Below, piece by piece: positions 42,607-52,055 of a stretch of DNA of 61,605 nt. The notes below the pieces were generated by a model. That model was not told the DNA's origin, did no database searches, and saw only the letters and a program-made list of their open reading frames with translations. Made by a program: the position numbers and the translations under genes. Every line of letters starts with the position of its first letter. Positions within the stretch are counted from its first letter, which is position 1. Source of the stretch: Boseongicola aestuarii (GTDB lineage: Bacteria; Pseudomonadota; Alphaproteobacteria; Rhodobacterales; Rhodobacteraceae); the NCBI RefSeq assembly GCF_900184815.1, contig NZ_FXXQ01000015.1:1-61605 (forward strand). The letters are read 5' to 3'.

Positions 42607-43854
42607 ATGTCCGACGCCCACCTTCCCTTCGATACCGCCTTCCTCGACCGCCTCGCCGATGTCGCCATCGGAACGGGTCTGAACCTGCAACCGGGTCAGC
42701 AACTTGTGCTCACCGGCGCGGCCGAAACTCTGCCGCTTGTGCGCCGCATCGCCGTTGCCGCCTACAAGGCAGGCGCCAGCGTGGTCACCCCGATCCTGTC
42801 AGACGAAGAAATCACCCGCGCCCGCTACATGCACGGCCACTACGAGTGCTTCGACGCCGCGCCCGCATGGCTCTTTGCAGGCATGGGACAAGCCTATGAA
42901 GCCAACGCCGCCCGCCTCCATGTTTCCTCTGAAAATCCGATGGCCCTTTCCGACATGGACCCAGCGAAAGTGGGTCGCGCCTCCAAAGCCAATGCCATCG
43001 CCTATAAACCCGCGCTGGAAAAAATCTCCAGCTTTGCGATCAACTGGTCGATCATTTCCTACCCGGGTCGCGCCTGGGCGAAACTCGTTTTTCCCGACCT
43101 GTCCGACGATGAGGCACAAGCTGCCCTTGCCAAAGCCCTGTTCGCCGCCTCGCGCGTCGACGTGCCCGACCCTGTGGCAGCCTGGGCCGAGCACAACGCC
43201 GCGCTGGCAACACGACGCGACTGGCTGAATGAACAGGACTTCGCAGCCCTGCATTTCACCGGTTCGGGTACCGACCTGACAGTCGGCCTCGCAGACGGCC
43301 ACCTCTGGTCCGGCGGTGCCGCAAAGGCCAAGAACGGCATAACCTGCAACCCCAACATCCCGACCGAGGAAGTCTTTACTACCCCTCACGCCGCCCGCGT
43401 AAACGGGACAGCCCGCGCATCCAAACCCCTCAGCCACCAGGGCAGCCTGATCGAGAATATCGAAGTCACCTTCGAAAACGGCCGGATCACCAAAGCCAGC
43501 GCCTCGCGCGGCGAAGAGGTGTTCCGAAAACTCATCGCCACCGACGACGGCGCCGCGCGCCTCGGCGAGGTCGCCCTCGTCCCCCACGCCTCGCCAATCT
43601 CAGAAAGCGGCTTGTTGTTCTATAATACGCTCTACGACGAAAACGCTGCCTGCCACATCGCTTTGGGACAATGCTACAAGGACTGCCTGATCGACGCCGA
43701 CGGTATCTCCGACGAGGCCCTCGACGCACGCGGTGGAAACTCTTCCCTCATCCACGTCGACTGGATGATCGGTAGCGCCGAAACTGATATCGACGGTATA
43801 ACACAAAACGGAGATCGCGTTGCGGTGTTCCGGGCTGGCAACTGGACTGATTGA
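42607..43854 (+). CDS. M29 family aminopeptidase
   Basis: This 415-residue metallopeptidase has the aminopeptidase T/PepS layout, with metal-binding residues in IPTEEVFTTPHA (Glu), GNSSLIHVDWMIG (His, Asp) and HIALGQCY (His). It would remove N-terminal amino acids from peptides. ATG 42607 is chosen by family length; the frame is open to 42415 across the preceding terminator. An inverted 3' element follows on the other strand. Confidence 0.9.
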   Translation: MSDAHLPFDTAFLDRLADVAIGTGLNLQPGQQLVLTGAAETLPLVRRIAVAAYKAGASVVTPILSDEEITRARYMHGHYECFDAAPAWLFAGMGQAYEANAARLHVSSENPMALSDMDPAKVGRASKANAIAYKPALEKISSFAINWSIISYPGRAWAKLVFPDLSDDEAQAALAKALFAASRVDVPDPVAAWAEHNAALATRRDWLNEQDFAALHFTGSGTDLTVGLADGHLWSGGAAKAKNGITCNPNIPTEEVFTTPHAARVNGTARASKPLSHQGSLIENIEVTFENGRITKASASRGEEVFRKLIATDDGAARLGEVALVPHASPISESGLLFYNTLYDENAACHIALGQCYKDCLIDADGISDEALDARGGNSSLIHVDWMIGSAETDIDGITQNGDRVAVFRAGNWTD

Positions 43855-43880
43855 TTGCGCCGCCTTCGGCGCCGCGATGG

Positions 43881-43932
43881 GCGAGAGGCGCTGCCTCTCG
43901 CGCTCTCCGGGATATTTTGAACAAAAGAAGGG
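43881..43932 (-). repeat. 3' element with perfect hairpin (minus strand, after uvrD)
   Basis: Read on the minus strand, CCCTTCTTTTGTTCAAAATATCCC (two parts, 43909-43932) is followed by the perfect stem GCGAGAGGC-AGC-GCCTCTCGC (43881-43901). It lies beyond the end of uvrD with a further GC hairpin at about 43992-44012. It fits the same class of elements as after valS, ygfZ and lldD. Confidence 0.55.
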
Positions 43933-44018
43933 AAGCGGAGGCTTTGTCTGTTCTTTGGGTCCTGGAATTCTCGGGGTGAGGTTGAACGAACCGAGGGGCA
44001 GCGCCCCCTCGCAAGGAA

Positions 44019-46391
44019 TCAAAAAGGCACGTCGTCCCCGGCGGAGGCCGCAGCGGTTATGAATTTTGCGACAACCTTTTTGTCGCCTGCCTTGTCGAAC
44101 GCAATGTCGAGCTTGTCGCCTTCGATTGCCGTTACGGCTCCGTAACCGAATTTCTGGTGAAATACCCGTTCGCCCACGGTGAAGGCGGAAATCGCGCTCA
44201 TGTCGATTACCATGTTGCGTGCTTCGGAGGGTTGCGACATGCCCCGTTTCTGGCTTCGGCTCTGCAGGCGCTTCCAGCCCGGTGAATTATAGCCATCGGC
44301 CTCGGCGGCCTTTTGGTGAATCGTGCTCTGGATGCCGCCGGTCATGCCGCCGGACGCCGCGCCAAACCCACCGCCGTAAAGCCCGGGCGGCGTCAGGACC
44401 TCGACATGATCTGCCGGCAATTCGTCAATGAACCGCGACGGCATCTGGCTTTGCCATTGCCCGTAGACCATGCGATTGCCGGCAAAGCTGATCGTCGCGA
44501 CTTCCTCGGCCCGTGTAATCCCGACATAGGCCAGCCTGCGTTCTTCCTCGAGCCCCTTCAATCCGCTTTCGTCCATCGAGCGCTGCGACGGGAACAACCC
44601 GTCTTCCCACCCCGGCAGGAACACAACCGGGAATTCCAGACCCTTGGCCGCATGCAGCGTCATGATCGAGACCTTCTCTTCGCCCTCGTCACTTTCGTTG
44701 TCCATGATGAGAGAAACATGCTCCAGAAACCCCTGAAGATTCTCAAAGGATTCAAGGGCTTTCACCAATTCCTTCAGGTTTTCCAGCCGTCCCGGCGCCT
44801 CGGGCGTCTTGTCGTTTTGCCAGTGCTCGGTATAGCCGCTTTCATCCAGCGCCTGCTCGGCAATTTCGATGTGGCTGACCCCGGCCTGCACCAAACCGTG
44901 CCAGCGCTCGATCCCGAGTACCAGCTTGCCAAGCTCGATCGCACCCTTCCCCGTCAGCCCTTTCGTGGCCAACAGGATCTTGGCACCTTCCACCAGCGAC
45001 ACCCCATTCGAGCGCGCCTCCATCTGGATTTTCTGCTGCGCCTTGTCGCCCAAACCGCGTTTCGGAGTGTTCACGATCCGCTCGAACGCCAGGTCGTTTT
45101 CAGGTGACACCGCGAGCCGGAAATAGGCCATCGCATCGCGGATCTCCATGCGTTCATAAAACCGCGGTCCGCCAATCACGCGGTAGGGCAGACCGATCGT
45201 CAGAAACCGGTCCTCGAAAGCCCGCATCTGGTGCGACGCTCGCACGAGGATTGCCATGGTATCGAGACTGAACGGTTCCAGCCCCCGCGTGCCACGCTGC
45301 ATGCTTTCAATCTCTTCGCCGATCCACCGCGCTTCTTCGTCGCCGTCCCAATGGCCGATTAACCTGACCTTCTCGCCCTCGTCGAGGTCGGTAAACAACG
45401 TTTTGCCAAGCCGCCCCTCATTGGCCGAAATCACACCCGACGCGGCCGCCAAGATATGCGGCGTCGAGCGATAGTTCTGCTCCAGCCGCACTACTTTCGC
45501 GCCGGGGAAATCCTTTTCGAACCGCAGAATGTTGCCCACCTCGGCGCCGCGCCAGCCATAGATCGACTGATCATCGTCACCCACGCAGCAGATATTCTTG
45601 TGACCTTGCGCCAACAGACGCAGCCACAGGTATTGTGCAACGTTCGTGTCCTGATACTCGTCGACAAGGATATATTTGAACCAACGCTGGTATTGCGCCA
45701 ACACGTCCTCGTGGTTTTGAAAAATCCATACCACATGCAGCAGCAAATCACCGAAATCCACGGCATTGAGTGTCTTCAGACGCTCTTGGTATTGTTCATA
45801 TATTTCAATGCCTTGGTGATTGAACGCCCCTGCCTCGCCGGCGGGCACCTTGTCGGGCGTCCAGGCCCGGTTTTTCCAGCCATCAATGACATGCGCCAAC
45901 TGCCGGGCGGGCCAGCGCTTTTCGTCGATCCCGGCGGCGACAACAAGCTGCTTCAAAAGGCGGACCTGATCGTCCGTATCGAGGATTGTGAAATTCGTCT
46001 TCAGACCGACAAGTTCGGCATGGCGCCGCAATAGTTTGACGCAGATCGCGTGGAACGTCCCCAGCCAGGGCACGCCTTCAACTGCCTGCCCCAGCAGACG
46101 TCCGACGCGGTTCTTCATCTCGCGCGCGGCTTTGTTGGTGAAAGTGACGGAAAGGATTTCGTTCGGACGCGCGCGGCCTGTCGACAACAAATGTGCAATC
46201 CGCGTGGTCAAAGCCTTGGTCTTGCCGGTTCCGGCCCCCGCCAGCATCAAGACCGGCCCGTCCAGAGCCTCGACCGCTTCGCGTTGTGCCGCATTCAATT
46301 CATCGAGATACGGCGCGCCGCGCGCCGCAAGCGCCTGCTGGGACAGGGGGATGCGGTCGCGGAAATCACTGTCATTTGCAAAGTCACTCAT
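44019..46391 (-). CDS. uvrD: UvrD/PcrA-type DNA helicase
   Basis: This 790-residue superfamily 1A helicase has all the motifs in order: GAGTGKTKALTTRIAHL (Walker A), SVTFTNKAAREMKNR, DEYQDTN, CVGDDDQSIYGWRGA, RLEQNYRSTPHIL, TLHAAKGLEFPVVF and EERRLAYVGITRA. The C-terminus has the Tudor-like GERVFHQKFGYGAVTAIEGDKL that binds RNA polymerase in PcrA. It works in nucleotide-excision and mismatch repair. It is monocistronic-looking. Confidence 0.95.
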   Translation of the reverse strand: MSDFANDSDFRDRIPLSQQALAARGAPYLDELNAAQREAVEALDGPVLMLAGAGTGKTKALTTRIAHLLSTGRARPNEILSVTFTNKAAREMKNRVGRLLGQAVEGVPWLGTFHAICVKLLRRHAELVGLKTNFTILDTDDQVRLLKQLVVAAGIDEKRWPARQLAHVIDGWKNRAWTPDKVPAGEAGAFNHQGIEIYEQYQERLKTLNAVDFGDLLLHVVWIFQNHEDVLAQYQRWFKYILVDEYQDTNVAQYLWLRLLAQGHKNICCVGDDDQSIYGWRGAEVGNILRFEKDFPGAKVVRLEQNYRSTPHILAAASGVISANEGRLGKTLFTDLDEGEKVRLIGHWDGDEEARWIGEEIESMQRGTRGLEPFSLDTMAILVRASHQMRAFEDRFLTIGLPYRVIGGPRFYERMEIRDAMAYFRLAVSPENDLAFERIVNTPKRGLGDKAQQKIQMEARSNGVSLVEGAKILLATKGLTGKGAIELGKLVLGIERWHGLVQAGVSHIEIAEQALDESGYTEHWQNDKTPEAPGRLENLKELVKALESFENLQGFLEHVSLIMDNESDEGEEKVSIMTLHAAKGLEFPVVFLPGWEDGLFPSQRSMDESGLKGLEEERRLAYVGITRAEEVATISFAGNRMVYGQWQSQMPSRFIDELPADHVEVLTPPGLYGGGFGAASGGMTGGIQSTIHQKAAEADGYNSPGWKRLQSRSQKRGMSQPSEARNMVIDMSAISAFTVGERVFHQKFGYGAVTAIEGDKLDIAFDKAGDKKVVAKFITAAASAGDDVPF

Positions 46392-46558
46392 GCGCGAAAC
46401 CCTAACGAGGTTCGCAGCCGAGGGAAAGAGGGTGTTCGCGCAATGTTCTGCATCTATCGCTTTCGATTTCTCGGTGGATGCCTCCGGCGGGGATATTTTT
46501 TAACACGAGAAATCCAAGAGCCCTTTTCCTTTGGTCGCTTCAGGGGTTTAAACGGATC

Positions 46559-47707
46559 ATGAGCTTTGATATCCGCTATCCCGCCATTTCTGACCTGCGT
46601 GCCCGCGCGCGACGCCGCGTACCGCATTTCGTGTTTGAATACCTCGACAGCGCGACGGGCGTCGAAGATCAGCACAAACGCAATATGGATGCGCTGAAAT
46701 CCGTGCAGTTCATGCCGGGCATCCTCGAAGGGCCGATGACGCCGGATTTGTCCACGACTTTCTTGGGCCGCGACTATCATCTGCCCTTCGGCTGTGCGCC
46801 TGTCGGCATGTCGGGGATCATGTGGCCCCGCGCCGAGAAAATCCTCGCCGCCGCTTGTGCCAAAGCCGGCCTGCCCTACACAATGTCTACAACCGCGACC
46901 GTCGTGCCCGAAGACCTGGCACCCTATATCGGCGATCAGGGTTGGTTCCAGATGTACATGCCCTGGGACAAGACCATACGCGCCGATATGCTGGAGCGCG
47001 CCACCAAAGCGGGATTTCACACGCTTGTGTTGACGGCCGATGTGCCGGTCGACAGCCGCCGCGAGCGGCAGAGGCGCGCCAATCTGCAAATTCCGCCCCG
47101 GCTGAATGCACAGATGATCTGGTCGATGATGACCCACCCCGCATGGACCCTCGGCACGGTTAGGGAAGGCATCCCAAGTCTCAAGTTCGGGGAAAGCTAC
47201 GTCGACAGTTCCAACAAGTTCGACAGCATGGCCCACGCCGGTCACATCATCCGCGGCCAGCCCGGCTGGTCGGATATCGACGAATTGCGCGCGCTGTGGA
47301 AAGGCCCGATGATCGTCAAGGGCGTGTTGAAACCCGACGACGCAAAGCGCCTGGTCGACAAGGGCGCGGACGCGATCTGGGTGTCAAACCACACCGGTCG
47401 CCAGTTCGATGGCGGTCCGGCCTCGATCCACCAACTGCCCAAGGTGCGCGCCGCCATCCCCGAAACCCCGATCATCTTCGACAGTGGAGTCACCAACGGC
47501 ACCGATATCCTTCGCGCCCTCGCCCTTGGGGCGGACTTCGTAATGATGGGCCGCGCGTGGCACTACGCCGTCGGCGCACTCGGCGAGGCAGGGCCGCCTC
47601 ACCTCATGCACATCCTCAAAGACGACATCGAGCTCGTCATGGGCAACCTTGGCACTCGCACACTCGGCGATCTCAAAAACGCTCTGATCCGCCCCGACTG
47701 GGCCTGA
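46559..47707 (+). CDS. lldD: FMN-dependent L-lactate dehydrogenase (alpha-hydroxy-acid oxidase family)
   Basis: This 382-residue FMN enzyme has PFGCAPVGMSGIMWPRAE, YTMSTTATVVPEDL, WFQMYM, LTADVP, KGVLKPDDAKR, VSNHTGRQFDG (catalytic His and Arg) and IIFDSGVTNGTDIL. It oxidises L-lactate to pyruvate with electrons to the respiratory chain; glycolate or mandelate are family alternatives. ATG 46559 is chosen. Pyruvate carboxylase follows 153 bp later. Confidence 0.85.
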   Translation: MSFDIRYPAISDLRARARRRVPHFVFEYLDSATGVEDQHKRNMDALKSVQFMPGILEGPMTPDLSTTFLGRDYHLPFGCAPVGMSGIMWPRAEKILAAACAKAGLPYTMSTTATVVPEDLAPYIGDQGWFQMYMPWDKTIRADMLERATKAGFHTLVLTADVPVDSRRERQRRANLQIPPRLNAQMIWSMMTHPAWTLGTVREGIPSLKFGESYVDSSNKFDSMAHAGHIIRGQPGWSDIDELRALWKGPMIVKGVLKPDDAKRLVDKGADAIWVSNHTGRQFDGGPASIHQLPKVRAAIPETPIIFDSGVTNGTDILRALALGADFVMMGRAWHYAVGALGEAGPPHLMHILKDDIELVMGNLGTRTLGDLKNALIRPDWA

Positions 47708-47711
47708 ACTG

Positions 47712-47759
47712 CTTCATCCTTTCAAAAATATCACAGGGGTGTGGGGACAGCGTCCCCAC
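47712..47759 (+). terminator. 3' element and hairpin after lldD
   Basis: CTTCATCCTTTCAAAAATATC starts 5 bp after the stop, then the perfect stem GTGGGGAC (47741-47748), AGC, GTCCCCAC (47752-47759). There is no T-run. It fits the recurrent 3' elements of this window. Confidence 0.55.
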
Positions 47760-47860
47760 CCTCGCGACGCGCGCCAGCGCGGCGCAACTCAAAACAACCT
47801 CCTTGCCCAACGCCCCGCCGGGCGATAACAAAATGCTGCGCATGCAAAAGGACGACCACA

Positions 47861-50800
47861 ATGGCTGACTTCAAGAAAATCCTCATCGCCAACCGGGGGG
47901 AAATCGCCATCCGCGTCATGCGCGCCGCCAACGAATTGGGAAAACGCACCGTCGCCGTCTACGCCGAAGAAGACAAACTCAGCCTCCATCGTTTCAAGGC
48001 AGACGAAGCCTATCAGATCGGCAAGGGCCTCGGCCCGGTCGCAGCCTATCTCTCCATCGACGAGATCATCCGCGTCGCCCGTGCCTGTGGTGCCGACGCC
48101 ATTCACCCCGGCTACGGCTTGCTCTCTGAAAACCCAGACTTCGTCGACGCCTGCACCCGGAACGGCATCACCTTCATCGGCCCGAAAGCCGACACCATGC
48201 GCGCCCTTGGCGACAAGGCCTCCGCCCGCCAGGTCGCGATCGAGGCCGACGTGCCGGTCATTCCGGCCACGGACGTCCTCGGCGACGACATGAAGAAAAT
48301 CAAGAAACAGGCGGCCGAGGTCGGCTACCCTCTGATGCTCAAGGCCTCATGGGGCGGCGGTGGCCGCGGAATGCGCCCGATCTACAGCGAAGACGAACTG
48401 GAAGAAAAGGTCCTTGAAGGCCGCCGCGAAGCCGAAGCCGCCTTCGGGAACGGCGAAGGATACCTCGAAAAGATGATCCTCAAGGCCCGCCACGTCGAAG
48501 TACAAATCCTCGGCGACAACCAAGGCAATATCTACCACCTCTGGGAGCGCGACTGCTCGGTCCAGCGCCGCAACCAGAAGGTCGTCGAACGCGCGCCCGC
48601 GCCATACCTCTCAGGCGCACAGCGCGAACGCATCTGCAACCTGGGCAAGAAAATCGCCGAATCCGTCAACTACGAATGCGCCGGCACCATCGAATTCCTC
48701 ATGGATATGGAAACCGGCGAGTTCTACTTCATCGAAGTGAACCCCCGCGTGCAGGTCGAACATACCGTGACCGAGGAAGTCACCGGCATAGATATCGTGC
48801 AGGCCCAGATCAAGATCGCCGAGGGCAAATCCCTGATGGAGGCCACCGGCACCGCCTCGCAATATGACGTCATGCTGAACGGCCACGCCATCCAGTGCCG
48901 CGTGACGACCGAGGACCCGACCAACAACTTCATCCCCGACTATGGCCGCATAACCGCCTATCGGGGCGCCACGGGCATGGGCATCCGCCTTGACGGCGGA
49001 ACGGCTTATTCCGGCGCGGTCATCACGCGCTACTACGACAGCCTGCTGGAAAAAGTCACCGCATGGGCGCCGACACCTGAAGCCGCCATTGCCCGCATGG
49101 ACCGGGCACTGCGCGAATTCCGCATCCGCGGCGTGTCGACCAATATCGCTTTCGTCGAGAACCTCCTCAAGCACCCGACATTCCTCAATAACGAATATCA
49201 CACCAAATTCATCGACGAGACGCCCGAGCTCTTCGACTTCAAGAAACGCCGCGACCGCGCGACGAAAATCCTGACCTATATCTCCGACATCACGGTCAAC
49301 GGTCACCCCGAAACCGCTGGCCGTCCGAAACCCCACGCCGACGCCCGCGAGCCCGTAGCACCCAAACTTAAAACCGATGCGCCGCAACCCGGCACCCGAA
49401 ACATCCTCGAGGAATTCGGCCCCGAAGCCCTTGCCGACTGGATGCTCGAGCAGAAACAACTTCTGATCACCGACACCACGATGCGTGACGGCCACCAGTC
49501 ACTTCTGGCCACGCGGATGCGCTCGATCGATATGATTAACGCTGCTCCGGCCTACGCGGCCAACCTGCCCGAACTGTTTTCGATGGAATGCTGGGGGGGT
49601 GCCACCTTCGACGTCTCCTACCGCTTCCTTCAGGAATGCCCGTGGCAACGCCTGCGCGATCTGCGCCAGCGCATGCCGAACCTGATGACCCAGATGCTTC
49701 TGCGCGGCGCAAACGGTGTCGGCTACACCAACTACCCCGACAACGTCGTGCAATTCTTCGTGAAACAGGCGGCCGAAACCGGCATCGACGTCTTCCGCGT
49801 TTTCGACAGCCTGAACTGGGTCGATAACATGCGCGTCGCGATGGACGCGGTCGTGGCCAACAACAAGGTCTGCGAAGGCACGATCTGCTACACTGGCGAT
49901 ATCCAGAACCCCGAGCGCGCCAAGTACGACCTGAAATACTACGTCGACATGGGCAAGGACTTGAAAGCCGCAGGCGCACACGTTCTGGGCCTGAAAGACA
50001 TGGCCGGCCTCCTGAAACCCGCCGCAGCGCGCATCCTTATCAAAGCCCTGAAGGAAGAAGTCGGCCTGCCGATTCACTTCCACACGCATGACACGGCAGG
50101 CATCGCCTGCGCGACCATCCTTGCCGCCTCCGAGGCGGGCGTCGATGCGGTCGATTGCGCCATGGATGCGCTTTCGGGCAACACCAGTCAGGCCACGCTC
50201 GGTACCATCGTGGAAGCCCTTGCACGATCAGACCGCGACACCGGCCTCGACATCGGCGCGGTGCGCGAAATGTCGAACTACTGGGAAGCGGTGCGCGGCC
50301 ATTATGCGGCGTTTGAGTCCGGCCTTCAGGCCCCCGCCTCCGAGGTCTACCTGCACGAAATGCCGGGTGGCCAGTTCACCAACCTCAAGGCCCAGGCCCG
50401 CAGCCTCGGCCTTGAAGAACGCTGGCACGAAGTGGCCGAAATGTATTCGGAAGTGAACAAGATGTTCGGCGATATCGTCAAGGTCACGCCATCGTCCAAG
50501 GTCGTCGGCGACATGGCCCTGATGATGGTCAGCCAGAACCTCACCCGCGCCGATGTCGAAAACCCTGACAAGGACGTAGCCTTCCCCGACAGCGTCATCG
50601 ACATGATGAAAGGCAACCTCGGCCAACCCCCCGGAGGCTGGCCGAAGAAAATCCAGAAGAAGATCCTCAAAGGCGAAAAAGCCACCATCGACCGCCCCGG
50701 CCTTCACGCCAAGAGCGTCGATATCGAGAAAACCCGCAAGGATTTGCAAGCCCAGCTCGACGGCAAGGAGATCGATGACGAAGACCTGAACGGCTACCTC

Positions 50801-51304
50801 ATGTATCCCAAGGTGTTCCTCGACTACATCGCGCGCAATCAGACCTACGGCCCAGTGCGCACCCTGCCGACCATGAATTTCTTCTATGGCATGAAACCCG
50901 GCGAGGAAATCTCGGTCGAAATCGATCCCGGTGTAACCCTCGAAATTCGCTGCCAGGCCATCGCCGAGACCAATGCCGAAGGCGAAGCGAAAGTCTTCTT
51001 CGAGTTGAACGGCCAGCCCCGGATCGTGCGCGTGCAGGACCGCTCGTCCAAGGGTGCGCAAGCTGCCCGGCCAAAAGCCGAGCTTGGCAACGAAAACCAC
51101 GTCGGCGCCCCCATGCCTGGGGTCGTCGCCTCCGTCGCCGTGCAATCCGGCGGCAAGGTGAAAGAGGGCGACCTCATGCTGACCATCGAAGCGATGAAGA
51201 TGGAAACCGGCATCCACGCCGAGCGCGACGCCACGATCAAGGCCGTGAATGTCACTCCGGGCGCCCAGATAGACGCCAAAGACCTACTGATCGAATTCGA
51301 ATAA
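47861..51304 (+). CDS. pyc: Pyruvate carboxylase
   Basis: This 1147-residue single-chain pyruvate carboxylase makes oxaloacetate for anaplerosis. The order is biotin carboxylase (IANRGEIAIRVMRAA, ATP-grasp GGGGRGMR, EVNPRVQVEHTVTEE), carboxyltransferase (DTTMRDGHQSLLATRMR, VLGLKDMAGLLKP, HFHTHDTAG) and biotinyl domain (IEAMKMETG, Lys1113 at 51197-51199). ATG 47861 with AAAGGA upstream is chosen; the frame is open to 47741. Biotin ligase is not in the window. Confidence 0.97.
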   Translation: MADFKKILIANRGEIAIRVMRAANELGKRTVAVYAEEDKLSLHRFKADEAYQIGKGLGPVAAYLSIDEIIRVARACGADAIHPGYGLLSENPDFVDACTRNGITFIGPKADTMRALGDKASARQVAIEADVPVIPATDVLGDDMKKIKKQAAEVGYPLMLKASWGGGGRGMRPIYSEDELEEKVLEGRREAEAAFGNGEGYLEKMILKARHVEVQILGDNQGNIYHLWERDCSVQRRNQKVVERAPAPYLSGAQRERICNLGKKIAESVNYECAGTIEFLMDMETGEFYFIEVNPRVQVEHTVTEEVTGIDIVQAQIKIAEGKSLMEATGTASQYDVMLNGHAIQCRVTTEDPTNNFIPDYGRITAYRGATGMGIRLDGGTAYSGAVITRYYDSLLEKVTAWAPTPEAAIARMDRALREFRIRGVSTNIAFVENLLKHPTFLNNEYHTKFIDETPELFDFKKRRDRATKILTYISDITVNGHPETAGRPKPHADAREPVAPKLKTDAPQPGTRNILEEFGPEALADWMLEQKQLLITDTTMRDGHQSLLATRMRSIDMINAAPAYAANLPELFSMECWGGATFDVSYRFLQECPWQRLRDLRQRMPNLMTQMLLRGANGVGYTNYPDNVVQFFVKQAAETGIDVFRVFDSLNWVDNMRVAMDAVVANNKVCEGTICYTGDIQNPERAKYDLKYYVDMGKDLKAAGAHVLGLKDMAGLLKPAAARILIKALKEEVGLPIHFHTHDTAGIACATILAASEAGVDAVDCAMDALSGNTSQATLGTIVEALARSDRDTGLDIGAVREMSNYWEAVRGHYAAFESGLQAPASEVYLHEMPGGQFTNLKAQARSLGLEERWHEVAEMYSEVNKMFGDIVKVTPSSKVVGDMALMMVSQNLTRADVENPDKDVAFPDSVIDMMKGNLGQPPGGWPKKIQKKILKGEKATIDRPGLHAKSVDIEKTRKDLQAQLDGKEIDDEDLNGYLMYPKVFLDYIARNQTYGPVRTLPTMNFFYGMKPGEEISVEIDPGVTLEIRCQAIAETNAEGEAKVFFELNGQPRIVRVQDRSSKGAQAARPKAELGNENHVGAPMPGVVASVAVQSGGKVKEGDLMLTIEAMKMETGIHAERDATIKAVNVTPGAQIDAKDLLIEFE

Positions 51305-51612
51305 CCCCGGCTGCACCGCGTGAAAACGCGGTGCATACGTCTCAATCGATCAAGAAAATGGTTGAAGAACAAGCCGTAGTTGCCTGAAATACAATCTTAT
51401 TTCTCGAGCAAAAGTCGTGAAGGCATGCTCGAGACGGCGCGCGGCCCTGCGCTGTCCTGTATCGTTCAACCCGGCATGAACTCAAGAATATAGACCGAAC
51501 ACAATTCTTGTCCTAGCATGGATGTGAGCCTTCAGGGACGCCGATTTTTGCACATATTCCAAACGACTACCCTGCCCGGCTCGAAAAAAAGAAAAATCCA
51601 AGGGACAGTTAA
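51305..51612. other. Intergenic region pyc-usp with a perfect hairpin
   Basis: A 308-bp non-coding gap with lower GC. Just after the pyc stop is TGCACCGCGT (51312-51321), GAAA loop, ACGCGGTGCA (51326-51335), a perfect 10-bp stem with a GNRA tetraloop, probably the mRNA 3' end. The rest must contain the usp promoter. I see no coding frame or repeat in it. Confidence 0.6.
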
Positions 51613-52044
51613 ATGAAACTTCTAATAGGACTCGATGGTCATAGTTCGGGGAAAAAAGCCCTCGAATTTGCCAAAGGCATTGCGAAGCGGGTCGACGATT
51701 GCGAGTTGATCGTCGCCTACGTGATCGAATGGTCGCCGTTTACATTCCAGACGCCAGAAGAAAACGAACAACGCCACAAGCGTCGCGAAGAAGAAATCTC
51801 AACGGCACTCGAAAGGGTCGTCAATCCAGCCGTCGCAGCGCTTTCCGAAGCCGGCTTCAACGCCCGCGGACGGGTGCGCCACGGCAATGTCGCCGATACG
51901 CTCGACGCCATTGCCCATGATGAAGGCGCAAGCCAGATCATCATCGCGCGCTCAAGCGAAGGGGGCATCACCTCCCGCATCTTCGGCAGCTCAACCGCAA
52001 ACCTTGTGATGAACGCGCGCGTTCCCGTCACGGTCGTGGCTTAA
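51613..52044 (+). CDS. Universal stress protein (UspA family)
   Basis: This 143-residue single-domain Usp has the nucleotide-binding ending [29 protein letters not shown] and [22 protein letters not shown]. It is 11 bp before agcS and likely co-transcribed. Such single-domain Usp proteins encoded beside a transporter often bind ATP and tune it; that role is inference. Confidence 0.87.
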   Translation: MKLLIGLDGHSSGKKALEFAKGIAKRVDDCELIVAYVIEWSPFTFQTPEENEQRHKRREEEISTALERVVNPAVAALSEAGFNARGRVRHGNVADTLDAIAHDEGASQIIIARSSEGGITSRIFGSSTANLVMNARVPVTVVA

Positions 52045-52055
52045 GGATTAGACCC

